Part shown: positions 36,254 through 45,435 of the stretch, in pieces | How positions within the stretch are numbered: position 1 is the first letter of the stretch | How the letters are laid out: every line of letters starts with the position of its first letter | Source: Polaribacter vadi | GTDB lineage: Bacteria; Bacteroidota; Bacteroidia; Flavobacteriales; Flavobacteriaceae | Direction: 5' to 3' | DNA length: 64,000 nt | Assembly: GCF_001761365.1 (NCBI RefSeq) | Contig: NZ_CP017477.1 | Span: 270,501-334,500 of the forward strand | Position numbers and translations under genes: made by a program | Notes under the pieces: model-generated | What the model saw: the letters and a program-made list of their open reading frames with translations, nothing else | Database searches by the model: none | What the model was told of the DNA's origin: nothing

Positions 36254-37918
36254 CTAATTTTTATATTTAATTTCTCCTTGTTCTAAAATAACTATTTGGC
36301 TACATTTTGTTATCCAACTTTTTTTATTACTTACAACAACAAGTGCCCAAGGTCTTTCTTTGCCTGTTAAATATTCTATGATTTTTGCAGATTCATCTGA
36401 ATTAAATTGATCTAAAGGATCTTCTAAAATTAAAACTTTGGGCTGTTTGATGATAGCTCTTGCTAAAATTATTTTTTTAGAGATTGTATAAGACATTTGC
36501 TTTCCTTCAGGATATAAAATAGTATCTAAACCATTTAATTGTTCCCTTAAAAATTGTGATAATCCAATTGCACTTAAAACTTTAAATATAATTTCGTCTT
36601 TAGATTTATCATTACTAAAAATAAGATTTTCTCTTAATGTGCCTTCAAAAGTAGTTTCTTCAGATAAGGATAAACCCAATTGAGATCTGTAATGATTTAA
36701 ATATAAACTTTTTAAAGATAAATTATTAACGTAAATATTTCCTTCTGTTGGTTCTATAATTCCAGCAATTAAACGTAGTAAACTCGATTTACCAGAACCA
36801 CTTTCTCCAGTAATTAAAATTCTACTTTTGTCTTCTATTTTTAAAGAAATATTATTGATGATGGGAGTAAGTTTGTCTTTTACACTAAACGTAACTTTTT
36901 CTAATTCAATAGATAAGCCATCTTTAAAAGTAGGACTTTCACCTCCTTGAGATTCTAATTCCTTATCTACAACTTGGCCTATTTTTTCGATAGATGTTAA
37001 CACATCATAAAAAGATTCTAACCCAACAATTAATTTTTCTACAGAGTTAATTACTAGTAAAATTACAATTTCTGCAGCTACAAATTGTCCGATATTCATT
37101 TGTTGATTCAAGACTAAAATACCACCAATTAATAATAAACTAGCAGTTACAATAACTTTAAAACCAATCATTTGCGTAAATTGCATAATTAATATTTTAA
37201 AGTGATTTTCTCTAGCTTGTAAATATTTATCAACCAAATAATCATTTTTTGTCATTGCTAAATCAGTTTTTCCAGAAAGTTTAAAACTGATAATTGTTCT
37301 AGCAACTTCTTGAATCCAATGAGCAACTTTATATTTAATTTTAGATTCTAACAAGCTGGTTTGTAGTCCTTTTTGAATGGTAAATTTAAAAACGATATAA
37401 ATTAATAACAATAAAAAGATTCCGAAAACAATAAAGAATGGGTGATAAAATGATAATAAAATTAAGGCAAAAATTATTTGTAAAATTGCTGCTGGTACAT
37501 CAATTAAAATTTTTGAGATTCCTTTTTGAAACGTTAACGTATCAAAGAAACGATTTGCCAATTCTGGTGGATAATTGTTTCTTAATTCCGTCATTTTTAT
37601 TTTTGGAAACCGAAAACAAAGCTCAAAAGCAGCTCTTGTAAAAATACGTTGCTGTATGGTTTCTACAATTCTTAATTGCATTATTTGCAGGGCTCCAGCA
37701 AAAATAACACCAACTGTAACAAAGATTACTAAAACAATCCAAGAAGTAGAAACTTGTGCTCCTTGTATTAAGTTGATAATTGCTTGAATACCTAAGGGTA
37801 AAGTTAAAGATACGAATCCGCCAAAAACAGAATAATATAATATTTGAACTATATCTTTTCTTTCTATTTTTAAAGCTCTTACAAAACGCACCCAAGGCGT
37901 TAATTCTTGCTGTTCCAT
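36254..37918 (-). CDS. ABC exporter (TMD-NBD fusion) with degenerate ATPase motifs
   Basis: A 554-residue half-transporter: transmembrane domain (about 25-300) plus nucleotide-binding domain (about 335-554), type-1-secretion-like. Walker A is intact (GESGSGKSS, 371-379). The other hallmarks are altered: the Q-loop reads LGLSLSEE with no Gln, the LSGGQ signature is replaced by SYTISKK (476-482), Walker B reads LILEDP instead of LILDEP/A, and the switch His is absent (VVSNKK). The frame is intact, and the upstream and downstream partners are complete. It either has unusual ATPase chemistry or pairs with another ATPase. Three bases after the TetR gene. Confidence 0.9.
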   Translation of the reverse strand: MEQQELTPWVRFVRALKIERKDIVQILYYSVFGGFVSLTLPLGIQAIINLIQGAQVSTSWIVLVIFVTVGVIFAGALQIMQLRIVETIQQRIFTRAAFELCFRFPKIKMTELRNNYPPELANRFFDTLTFQKGISKILIDVPAAILQIIFALILLSFYHPFFIVFGIFLLLLIYIVFKFTIQKGLQTSLLESKIKYKVAHWIQEVARTIISFKLSGKTDLAMTKNDYLVDKYLQARENHFKILIMQFTQMIGFKVIVTASLLLIGGILVLNQQMNIGQFVAAEIVILLVINSVEKLIVGLESFYDVLTSIEKIGQVVDKELESQGGESPTFKDGLSIELEKVTFSVKDKLTPIINNISLKIEDKSRILITGESGSGKSSLLRLIAGIIEPTEGNIYVNNLSLKSLYLNHYRSQLGLSLSEETTFEGTLRENLIFSNDKSKDEIIFKVLSAIGLSQFLREQLNGLDTILYPEGKQMSYTISKKIILARAIIKQPKVLILEDPLDQFNSDESAKIIEYLTGKERPWALVVVSNKKSWITKCSQIVILEQGEIKYKN

Positions 37919-37921
37919 AAA

Positions 37922-38593
37922 TTAACTTAATGTTTTTGTTACGATGTGTTTAAGAAATTCTGTTGGTGATGTATTGTTTAAACAATTGGTAATAGAAGGG
38001 AAATGCTCATTTAAAAAATGCTGATGCAAACCACCTTCTAAAATTGTACTCGCTAAACTTAAAGGATATTGATATGTAGGATTTACGTCTGTAATCATAA
38101 CTTCTAATCTAGAAATTAAGCGTTTATAAATTTCGAAATAACCCTCTTTATTATCTTTATCAACCTCTTTGGTTAAAAAAGATTTTGAACTTTCATTAAC
38201 TATTATTCTATATAATAAGGTTTCATTTATGTGAGAAAAGTTACTGTCTTCTTCAACCGTTCTTGTTAAAATAGTAATGGCTTTATCTAATTTTTCGTTT
38301 TTGTCAGAAAGGCTAAAAGTTTCAATTACTAATTGATATTCTAACCAAGCCCAATACCAAGAAGATAAATATAGCAAAAGTTTATGTTTGCTCTCAAAAT
38401 ATCGATAAATAGAACTTTCATTTGAGCCAATTTTACTCCCTAATTTTTTAAAGGTAAAGCTTTCAAAACCTATTTCATAAATTAACAGAATACTATTTTC
38501 TATAATTCTTTTTCCTAAATCTGATGTTTCAGGATCTTTTATAAAAATTTTATCTGGTACAGATATTTTTAAGATTGATAATAAATTTTTCAT
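37922..38593 (-). CDS. TetR-family transcriptional regulator of the export operon
   Basis: A 223-residue regulator. The N-terminal HTH (about 28-75) reads IIENSILLIYEIGFESFTFK, then KLGSKIGSNESSIYRYFESK, the classic TetR IYRYF recognition helix end. The C-terminal ligand-binding region is helical and unassigned. It is the first gene of the TetR-ABC-HlyD-TolC operon, and its own promoter overlaps a 17-bp palindrome, so autoregulation of the exporter is likely. Confidence 0.92.
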   Translation of the reverse strand: MKNLLSILKISVPDKIFIKDPETSDLGKRIIENSILLIYEIGFESFTFKKLGSKIGSNESSIYRYFESKHKLLLYLSSWYWAWLEYQLVIETFSLSDKNEKLDKAITILTRTVEEDSNFSHINETLLYRIIVNESSKSFLTKEVDKDNKEGYFEIYKRLISRLEVMITDVNPTYQYPLSLASTILEGGLHQHFLNEHFPSITNCLNNTSPTEFLKHIVTKTLS

Positions 38594-38610
38594 ATTACTA
38601 TGTTTAATTG

Positions 38611-38633
38611 CAAAGATAATAGTATTACTATTA
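38611..38633 (-). promoter_or_regulatory. Promoter and probable TetR operator
   Basis: The minus-strand -7 box TATCTTTG occupies 38611-38618, and the perfect palindrome TAATAGTA-T-TACTATTA occupies 38617-38633, between the -7 box and the expected -33 site. It lies 18-40 bases before the TetR start codon. A repressor bound there would block RNA polymerase. Confidence 0.65.
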
Positions 38634-38676
38634 ATAGTGTTGTTTTATAAATTAATTTATTACTTTTTTAACAAAA

Positions 38677-38706
38677 AAAAGTCTTTCGATTTAACGAAAG
38701 ACTTTT
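38677..38706 (-). terminator. Terminator of the lipoprotein gene
   Basis: Arms AAAAGTCTTTCG / CGAAAGACTTTT (12 bp perfect) with a 6-nt loop, then a T-run on the minus strand, 26 bases after the lipoprotein stop codon. Confidence 0.85.
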
Positions 38707-38732
38707 CAATGTAAAATTAATCCAATTAATTT

Positions 38733-39755
38733 TTATTCTTTGTAAAAGTACACAGCAGATGCAGCTGCTAAATCTGCACTGTAAACTGGGGTAATGTTAC
38801 CACCTGTATTAATATTATTAAAAGCTAAAATTTTTCCATTTTTTGCTTCTGCTATAAATACAGTTTTAGTAGAACCATCATAAGCAACATCTACAGGATT
38901 TCCTAAAACAGTATTAGAACCTGCAACTCTTGTTTGCTGATTTACAGCCAAAGTTGCACCATTTGCAGTGTTATTAAATTTAGAGTTAAAGTTTTCAATT
39001 ACATGAAAACCACCATCAGTTCCACTATCAGCATCACCAATATCAGTTAAAATCATGGTATCTGTCATAGAATCGTAGGTTAAACCATGAGTTCTTACTA
39101 TACCTTCAATAGCAATTTGTTTTGAAGCTGTTAAAGTAGTTGTAGATGTGTTATTTAAAAAATTAGAATACACTGCCAATTCATTTGTTGTATCAGCAAC
39201 TGCGTATAAATCATTGCCTATAAAAGTAATTCCCCACAATTTAATGTCTGTTGTAATAATATTTCTTAACGTAAAATTACTTCCACTTTTTGTGTAAATA
39301 AATAATCTACCATCTTTAGTAATATCAATACCATCTGCATCTGCATTATCTGCAACTACATAAAAATCTCCATTTACAGCAACTTCTCTAGGGCTAGACA
39401 TGTTTAAACCACTCATAATACTTGCTGTAACTGTTGCATTAATGGCAGAAGACATAATAGAAACACCTGCATAACCTTCTAAACCTAAAGTAGATCTTGA
39501 AGCTTGTACAATCAAATCTTCACTACCATCATAATAAATACCATCTGCAGCAGTAGCAGAAGTTTCAAGCGTAGATTTCATAACGCTATTAATATTGGTT
39601 ACATTGTAAACGTTTACATTACCATCTGCATTGTTAGAGGTAAATAAAACTTTTGTTTCATTTTGAATAATTGAATCATTGTTATCATTATCTGAACAAG
39701 AAACTAATCCGACTGCGATTGCGCAAGTAAGTGCTAATGTTTTAATTGTTTTCAT
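38733..39755 (-). CDS. Beta-propeller-like lipoprotein of unknown function
   Basis: A 340-residue protein with a lipobox (VGLVSCSDND) after the signal peptide and an Asp/Asn-rich tether (DNDNNDSI). The rest shows repeated short strands with NG/DG turns (FTSNNADGNVNVYNVTNIN; GNDLYAVADTTNELAVYS; DSMTDTMILTDIGDADSGTD), like an NHL/SMP-30-type propeller. I cannot give a function. It is divergent from the cold-shock-domain gene. Confidence 0.8.
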   Translation of the reverse strand: MKTIKTLALTCAIAVGLVSCSDNDNNDSIIQNETKVLFTSNNADGNVNVYNVTNINSVMKSTLETSATAADGIYYDGSEDLIVQASRSTLGLEGYAGVSIMSSAINATVTASIMSGLNMSSPREVAVNGDFYVVADNADADGIDITKDGRLFIYTKSGSNFTLRNIITTDIKLWGITFIGNDLYAVADTTNELAVYSNFLNNTSTTTLTASKQIAIEGIVRTHGLTYDSMTDTMILTDIGDADSGTDGGFHVIENFNSKFNNTANGATLAVNQQTRVAGSNTVLGNPVDVAYDGSTKTVFIAEAKNGKILAFNNINTGGNITPVYSADLAAASAVYFYKE

Positions 39756-39875
39756 AAATTTATTATTTTAGTTTATAATAGTATTTACGAGGTTACTTAA
39801 GTTTTGGTTTTTAAAATTGGTGATTTTAAGATGTTTTTAACATTTTAAAACATAAATATTATTTTTTGATTGAAT

Positions 39876-39906
39876 TTTGAAAACATTTTTATTTATAATA
39901 TCTTTG
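39876..39906 (+). promoter_or_regulatory. Promoter of the cold-shock-domain gene
   Basis: TTTG (39876-39879), 19 bases, TATCTTTG (39899-39906): the best Bacteroidota promoter match in the window. The predicted transcript starts near 39913. Confidence 0.7.
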
Positions 39907-40047
39907 TGCTTACTAATATTTTATAATTACATATCAATTTTTGTACAACTTTTAAAAAATTGATTATAATTTGTTATTGATGATTAAAATCAGTATATTA
40001 ATTTAGTACAAACAAATACAATCATAATAAATACATTTATATAGTTA
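39907..40047 (+). other. Long 5' leader of the cold-shock-domain gene
   Basis: About 135 nt lie between the promoter and the ATG at 40048, with no ORF. Cold-shock mRNAs often carry long structured leaders that change fold with temperature. I see AT-rich sequence and no strong hairpin by eye, so this role is inferred from position. Confidence 0.4.
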
Positions 40048-40500
40048 ATGGCAAAATCGCAACAAACATTTAGTAAGAGTGAGAAAGAAAAAAAACGCAT
40101 GAAAAAGCGTTTGGATAAAAAGAAGAAAATGGAGGCAAGAAAAGCCGACAAAGATGAAAATGGAACATCAGGAATTCAGTTTGCTTATGTAGATCATAAT
40201 GGAAATTTAACTGATACTCCACCAGATCCAGAATTAAAAGTAGAGTACGAGTTAGAAGATATTCAAATTTCTGTAACTAAAAAAGAAGATTTACCAGAAG
40301 AAGATCCAGTAAGAAAAGGAAAAGTAAACTTTTTCGATACTTCTAAAGGTTTTGGTTTTATTATTGATTCTGATAATGGTGAAAAATATTTTACACACGT
40401 TAGTGGTTTAATAGATGAAATTGCAGAAAACGACAAAGTTTCTTTCGAATTAGAAAAAGGAATGCGTGGAATGAACGCTGTAAAAGTTAAGAAAATTTAA
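40048..40500 (+). CDS. Cold-shock-domain protein with basic N-terminal extension
   Basis: A 150-residue protein. The C-terminal 65 residues are a CspA-type domain: RKGKVNFFDTSKGFGFIIDS contains RNP1 (KGFGFI) and YFTHVSGLIDEI is the RNP2 region (YFTHVS). The N-terminal ~85 residues have a Lys/Arg-rich segment (KSEKEKKRMKKRLDKKKKME) and an acidic region. Flavobacterial proteins of this layout are common (cold shock/RNA chaperone). It probably binds single-stranded RNA. Confidence 0.92.
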   Translation: MAKSQQTFSKSEKEKKRMKKRLDKKKKMEARKADKDENGTSGIQFAYVDHNGNLTDTPPDPELKVEYELEDIQISVTKKEDLPEEDPVRKGKVNFFDTSKGFGFIIDSDNGEKYFTHVSGLIDEIAENDKVSFELEKGMRGMNAVKVKKI

Positions 40501-40523
40501 AGAATCTTACTGCTTTAAAATAT

Positions 40524-40561
40524 AAAAAAATCCTATCGTTATTAAATGATAGGATTTTTTT
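40524..40561. terminator. Bidirectional terminator, cold-shock gene / aroB
   Basis: Arms AAAAAAATCCTATCGTT and AATGATAGGATTTTTT (one wobble pair) with a short loop, between the convergent genes; T and A tracts on each side. Confidence 0.85.
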
Positions 40562-40597
40562 ATGTGGCTTAAATTGAATTTTAACTCTTAAATCATT

Positions 40598-41656
40598 TTA
40601 CTCATTATAAAACTCCAAACTTTCAACAATCAAATCTTCAGGAACTTTACAATCAATTTTAAAATCTTCAAAATCATTTAAAAGTACAAAATTTACTTGA
40701 CCGTTTACGTTTTTCTTATCGTGTTTTAATAAATCCATAATGGCAGAAAAATCTTCTTTTAAAAGATTCGTTTTATCATATATTGATAAAACAACCCCTT
40801 TAACTTCATGAATTTTATCAACAGGAAAATTTAAAAGTTTGTGAGAAAGGTAACATTCGCAAACCATACCAATTGCAATGGCTTCTCCATGAGTTAGGTT
40901 TTCTTTATCTTCAGATTCTAGATAAAAAGATTCAATTGCATGTCCTAAAGTATGTCCGAAATTTAAAATCTTACGCAAGTTTTGCTCTTTTGGATCTTGC
41001 AAAACAACTTCGTTTTTAATTTCGACAGATCTAAAAATTAAATCACTAATATCTAACTCTTTATTGTTTTTTATTTGATGGAATAAATTCACATCATAGG
41101 TTAATCCATATTTTAAAATTTCTGCAGTGCCAGATTTTATTTCTCTTTCTGAAACAGTTTCTAAATATTGATGATCAACTAGCACCATTTGCGGATTCGC
41201 AAACAACCCAATTTGATTTTTTAAAACGCCTAAATCAACACCTGTTTTTCCACCAACAGAAGCATCAACCATAGAAAGTAACGTAGTTGGAATGTTTACA
41301 AAATCGATTCCACGTTTAAAACAAGATGCTACAAAACCACCTAAATCTGTAATAACACCACCACCTAAAGTAATCAGTAAACTTTTTCTGTCTCCACCTA
41401 ATTCTGTAATTGCGTTCCAAACACCAATACAAGTTTCTAGGTTTTTATTAATTTCTCCAGATTCAATTTCTATGAGTTCAATTGTTTTATTTGTGTCTAA
41501 AAAAGGGATGAATTTAGGATAACAATGCTCAAAAGTATTCTCATCAACTAAAATAAAAATAGTAGAATAATTGTTTTTATTGATTAAATTATTAAGCTCT
41601 GTATAGCTTTCTTCTTGAAAATGAACAGGATAAGAAACTGCTTGAATTGTTTTCAT
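40598..41656 (-). CDS. aroB: 3-dehydroquinate synthase
   Basis: A 352-residue enzyme of the shikimate pathway (DAHP to 3-dehydroquinate, NAD and Zn dependent). Conserved: GGGVITDLGGFVASCFKRG (NAD binding), PTTLLSMVDASVGGKTGVD, KSGTAEILKYG, and zinc ligands E (AEILKYG), H in NFGHTLGHAIES and H in LTHGEAIAIGM. Full length and intact. Confidence 0.97.
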   Translation of the reverse strand: MKTIQAVSYPVHFQEESYTELNNLINKNNYSTIFILVDENTFEHCYPKFIPFLDTNKTIELIEIESGEINKNLETCIGVWNAITELGGDRKSLLITLGGGVITDLGGFVASCFKRGIDFVNIPTTLLSMVDASVGGKTGVDLGVLKNQIGLFANPQMVLVDHQYLETVSEREIKSGTAEILKYGLTYDVNLFHQIKNNKELDISDLIFRSVEIKNEVVLQDPKEQNLRKILNFGHTLGHAIESFYLESEDKENLTHGEAIAIGMVCECYLSHKLLNFPVDKIHEVKGVVLSIYDKTNLLKEDFSAIMDLLKHDKKNVNGQVNFVLLNDFEDFKIDCKVPEDLIVESLEFYNE

Positions 41657-41693
41657 GGGATTATTATTGATAGTGCAAATTAAATAGAAATTA

Positions 41694-41724
41694 TTGAATT
41701 ATTAACCCTCTTCAACTATCTTTG
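41694..41724 (+). promoter_or_regulatory. Promoter of proline dehydrogenase
   Basis: TTG (41694-41696), 20 bases, TATCTTTG (41717-41724), ending 20 bases before the ATG at 41745, in the divergent aroB/proline dehydrogenase region. Confidence 0.65.
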
Positions 41725-41744
41725 TTCCACTAAAACGTTATAGT

Positions 41745-42908
41745 ATGAAACTTTTTGACAATACACAAGTTGCTTTTGCCTTAAAAACGGATTCTCAATT
41801 AGAGCGTGCTTATTTTTTGTTTAAAATGATACAAAATCAGCCATTGGTTAAAATAGGAAGTGCTGTAACCAACTTTGCACTAAAAGCACATTTGCCAATA
41901 GAAGGTTTAATTCGTGCTACAGTTTTCGATCATTTTTGTGGTGGTGTAACAGAAGAAGATTGTTTGCCAATAATCGATAATATGTACAAGAACGGAAATG
42001 TACATAGTGTGTTAGATTATTCTGTAGAAGGTAAAGACCAAGAACAAAGTTTTGATGGAGCTTTAGATAAGATTGTTAAAATTCTTAATTTTTGTGAAGA
42101 GAAAAAATCGATTCCTTTTGCCGTTTTTAAACCAACAGGATTTGGACGTTTTGAGTTATATCAAAAAATATCTGAAGGAAAAGAACTAACACAAAAAGAA
42201 CAAGATGAATGGAGTAGAGTAGAAGCACGTTTTCATAAAGTGTGTAAGCTTGCTGTAGAAAAAGATGTACCTTTATTAATAGATGCAGAAGAAAGCTGGA
42301 TGCAAAAAGCAGCAGATGAGTTAATTGAAGAATTAATGGAAATCTACAACACTAAAAAAGCTATTGTTTTTAATACATTACAAATGTATAGACATGATAG
42401 GTTTAACTATTTAAAAGACCTACATAAAAAAGCACAAGAAAAAGATTTTTATGTTGGTTTAAAAGTAGTGAGAGGTGCTTATATGGAAAAAGAAAGAGAA
42501 AGAGCAGAAGAAAAAGGTTATCCATCACCAATTTGCATCAACAAAAAAGCTACTGATGAAAATTATGATGCAGCTACAAAATACATGATGGAAAGTCCCA
42601 AAATGGCTTTATTTGTTGGTACACATAATGAAGATAGTTCTTATTTAGTCATGGAATTAGCCAAACAGTTTAACATTCAAGAAAATGATTATAGACTTTG
42701 GTTTGGTCAATTATTTGGCATGAGCGATCATATTAGCTACAATTTAGCAAACGAAGGGTATAACGTAGCCAAATATTTACCTTTTGGTCCTGTTAGAGAT
42801 GTAATGCCATATTTAATTAGAAGAGCAGAAGAAAATACCTCAGTAGCTGGGCAAACAAGTAGAGAATTAAATCTTTTAAAATCGGAGCGTAAGCGTAGAA
42901 AATTATAA
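41745..42908 (+). CDS. Proline dehydrogenase
   Basis: A 387-residue FAD-dependent PRODH (proline to delta-1-pyrroline-5-carboxylate). The beta/alpha barrel core shows FAVFKPTGFGRFELYQ, LLIDAEESWMQ, YVGLKVVRGAYMEKERERAE, FVGTHNED and the C-terminal LPFGPVRDVMPYLIRRAEEN (proline-binding RRxxE). It is the separate-enzyme type, with no P5C dehydrogenase fused. The stop overlaps the next ATG (TAATG). Confidence 0.96.
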   Translation: MKLFDNTQVAFALKTDSQLERAYFLFKMIQNQPLVKIGSAVTNFALKAHLPIEGLIRATVFDHFCGGVTEEDCLPIIDNMYKNGNVHSVLDYSVEGKDQEQSFDGALDKIVKILNFCEEKKSIPFAVFKPTGFGRFELYQKISEGKELTQKEQDEWSRVEARFHKVCKLAVEKDVPLLIDAEESWMQKAADELIEELMEIYNTKKAIVFNTLQMYRHDRFNYLKDLHKKAQEKDFYVGLKVVRGAYMEKERERAEEKGYPSPICINKKATDENYDAATKYMMESPKMALFVGTHNEDSSYLVMELAKQFNIQENDYRLWFGQLFGMSDHISYNLANEGYNVAKYLPFGPVRDVMPYLIRRAEENTSVAGQTSRELNLLKSERKRRKL

Positions 42909-43204
42909 TGAAAACTGTAGACGAAATTAAAATTTTACTGCAAAGAAATAAATTAAGATTATATAAAGAATTGTCTGAAAGTAAAGAGGCAATGTATTTG
43001 ATCAAAAAATCTACTCATTCAAAATTATCTCCAGAAGAAAAAATAAAAGTTAAACTACAATTATTAGATATTTGTAAATCTATCCCAGCATTAGCCGTTT
43101 TTTTATTGCCTGGAGGTGCCTTATTATTACCCCTTTTAATTAAACTAATTCCAGATATTTTACCTTCTGCATTTAGAGAAGATTTTCCAAAACAAGAAAA
43201 ATAA
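42908..43204 (+). CDS. Small LETM1-like domain protein
   Basis: A 98-residue protein whose second half, LAVFLLPGGALLLPLLIKLI then PDILPSAFRED, matches the LETM1-type pattern LPGG..L.P.L.K.(F/I)P..LPS.F. It has a single hydrophobic stretch and a charged helical N-terminus. Bacteroidota have a short LETM1-like family with unknown function. Coupled to proline dehydrogenase by a one-base overlap. Confidence 0.8.
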   Translation: MKTVDEIKILLQRNKLRLYKELSESKEAMYLIKKSTHSKLSPEEKIKVKLQLLDICKSIPALAVFLLPGGALLLPLLIKLIPDILPSAFREDFPKQEK

Positions 43205-43218
43205 CAAATTTATTTCTT

Positions 43219-43345
43219 TGGGCGTTCCTTTATCCTGAAAACATTCAGGACCAAGTCGCGCTTTCATTACTCGCTTTTTTGTGAAAAACAAAAAGAGCTC
43301 AAACAAGCCATTCAATCGCTAACGCACTTTTTTAAGAGCTTTTTT
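43219..43345. repeat. Interspersed noncoding repeat candidate with hairpins
   Basis: A less AT-rich block in the 293-bp gap before typA. It begins TTGGGCGTTCC and ends near CAATCGCTAACGCAC, a bracketing that I recall from interspersed intergenic elements of Bacteroidota (GGGCGTT...CCCTAACGC). Inside are a hairpin TCCTGA/TCAGGA (43233-43250) and an imperfect long one (GCTTTTTTGT...ACAAAAAGAGC, about 43273-43298). Open frames across it are not conserved-looking. Confidence 0.5.
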
Positions 43346-43467
43346 TAAGCTTAAAAGAAAAATAATTTTTAAAAAATTAGTGTTTAGGCTATTTTTTCCT
43401 TCAAATAAAAGAAAAATTATAACATAAAATAATTCATCATAAATCGTGTAAATCGCATAGAAACAAC

Positions 43468-43475
43468 TACTTTTG
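43468..43475 (+). promoter_or_regulatory. -7 box (TACTTTTG) of typA
   Basis: Exact TAnnTTTG match 22 bases before the ATG. No clear -33 box. Confidence 0.5.
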
Positions 43476-43497
43476 CACGAAATTTAAGAAAGTACAA

Positions 43498-45270
43498 ATG
43501 CACGAAATTAGAAACATCGCAATTATTGCTCACGTCGATCACGGAAAAACGACGTTAGTAGACAAGATAATAGATCAAGCAAAAATTTTAGACGATCGTA
43601 AAGAACGTACAGATTTATTGTTAGATAATAACGATTTAGAACGTGAAAGAGGAATTACAATTCTTTCTAAGAACGTTTCTGTTATGTATAAGGACACAAA
43701 AATTAACGTTATTGATACTCCTGGTCACGCCGATTTTGGTGGAGAAGTAGAACGTGTATTAAAAATGGCTGATGGTGTTTTATTATTAGTTGATGCTTTT
43801 GAAGGCCCAATGCCACAAACTCGTTTTGTATTAGGTAAAGCCTTAGAATTAGGATTAACTCCTATTGTAGTTGTAAATAAAGTAGATAAAGAAAACTGTA
43901 CTCCAGATATCGTTCACGAAAAAGTTTTTGATTTAATGTTTGCTCTAGAAGCAACTGAAGAACAATTAGACTTTACAACTATTTATGGTTCTGCAAAAAA
44001 TAACTGGATGTCTACAGATTGGAAAAACCAAACTGAAGATATTGTACCTTTATTAGATGCTGTATTAGAATCTATTCCTGCAACTAAATACAATGAAGGA
44101 ACTCCACAAATGCAAATTACTTCTTTAGATTTTTCTAAATTTACAGGAAGAATTGCAATTGGACGTGTTTTTAGAGGAGACTTAGAAGTTGGTAAAGATT
44201 ATAGCTTATGTAAAGCAGATGGTTCTATCAAAAAAGTTAGAATTAAAGAATTACACGTATTCGAAGGGATGGGTAAAGTGCAAGTAGAAAAAGTTCCTTG
44301 TGGAGATATTTGTGCAATTACTGGTTTAGAAGGATTTGAAATTGGAGATACAATTGCAGATTTAGAAAACCCAGAAGCATTACCTAGAACAGAAATCGAT
44401 CAACCTACAATGAGTATGTTGTTTACAATTAACAACTCTCCTTTCTTTGGTAAAGAAGGTAAATTTGTAACTTCTCGTCACTTAAGAGATCGTTTATTTA
44501 AAGAATTAGAAAAAAACCTTGCATTAAAAGTAGAAACTACAGATAGTGAAGATAAATTTAACGTTTTCGGACGTGGAGTTTTACACTTATCAGTATTAAT
44601 CGAAACAATGCGTAGAGAAGGGTATGAATTACAAGTGGGAAGACCACAAGTTATTCTTAAGGAAATTGATGGTAAGAAACATGAGCCAATGGAAACATTG
44701 TCTATTGATGTACCAGAAGACATGGCTTCTAAAGCAATTAACTTAGTTTCTTTAAGAAAAGGAGATATGTTAGTAATGGAACCAAAAGGAGATTTACAAC
44801 ATTTAGAATTTTCTATTCCTTCAAGAGGATTAATTGGTTTAAGAAACAAAATTTTAACGGCAACTGGTGGTACAGCAATTATAAACCACAGATTTAGTGA
44901 ATATGGTCCTTATAAAGGAGATTTTACTGAAGAAGTTAAAGGAGCAATCGTTTCTTCTGCAGCTGGTAAAGCAACTGCTTACGCATTAAACCGTTTACAA
45001 GATAGAGGAGTTTTCTTTATTGATATCAACCAAGAAATCTATGTTGGTCAAGTAATTGGTGAAAACAGTAAATCTGATGATATGGCTGTTAACTTAATTA
45101 AAGGAAAGCAATTAACAAACATGCGTAAATCTGGTACAGATGATGCTATGAAAATTGCTCCGAAAGTAGATTTCTCTTTAGAAGAAAATATGGAGTACAT
45201 TAAAGCTGATGAGTATTTAGAAGTAACACCTTCAAGCTTACGTATGCGTAAAATTAATTTTAAAGCATAG
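43498..45270 (+). CDS. typA: Ribosome-associated translational GTPase TypA/BipA
   Basis: A 590-residue EF-G-like GTPase. G1 AHVDHGKT, G2 RERGITI, G3 [14 protein letters not shown]4 NKVDKE, G5 GSAK; then domain II, the EF-G III/V-like domains ([20 protein letters not shown]) and the BipA-specific C-terminal domain ([20 protein letters not shown]). It aids 50S assembly and translation under stress or cold. Followed by a strong terminator. Confidence 0.98.
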   Translation: MHEIRNIAIIAHVDHGKTTLVDKIIDQAKILDDRKERTDLLLDNNDLERERGITILSKNVSVMYKDTKINVIDTPGHADFGGEVERVLKMADGVLLLVDAFEGPMPQTRFVLGKALELGLTPIVVVNKVDKENCTPDIVHEKVFDLMFALEATEEQLDFTTIYGSAKNNWMSTDWKNQTEDIVPLLDAVLESIPATKYNEGTPQMQITSLDFSKFTGRIAIGRVFRGDLEVGKDYSLCKADGSIKKVRIKELHVFEGMGKVQVEKVPCGDICAITGLEGFEIGDTIADLENPEALPRTEIDQPTMSMLFTINNSPFFGKEGKFVTSRHLRDRLFKELEKNLALKVETTDSEDKFNVFGRGVLHLSVLIETMRREGYELQVGRPQVILKEIDGKKHEPMETLSIDVPEDMASKAINLVSLRKGDMLVMEPKGDLQHLEFSIPSRGLIGLRNKILTATGGTAIINHRFSEYGPYKGDFTEEVKGAIVSSAAGKATAYALNRLQDRGVFFIDINQEIYVGQVIGENSKSDDMAVNLIKGKQLTNMRKSGTDDAMKIAPKVDFSLEENMEYIKADEYLEVTPSSLRMRKINFKA

Positions 45271-45296
45271 TTTTAAAATTAATTTTTGAAATATTT

Positions 45297-45331
45297 AAAA
45301 AAGAGCTGCATTTTATGCGGCTCTTTTTTTT
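45297..45331 (+). terminator. Rho-independent terminator of typA
   Basis: Stem AAAAAAGAGCTGCA / TGCGGCTCTTTTTT (one wobble) with a short loop and T-run, 27 bases after the stop codon. Confidence 0.9.
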
Positions 45332-45435
45332 ATACACTTTCTATACATAAATTAATCATAGCTTGTCCAATATTTTTGTAAATTGAAAAAAAAACTGTTT
45401 ACACCTTTTGCTTTGGTGAAAATAAAAGATTAAAA

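Noticed and set aside
45271..45435. Transposase remnant downstream of typA
   Set aside because: Neither strand gives transposase-like motifs, and no inverted-repeat ends or target duplications are visible.
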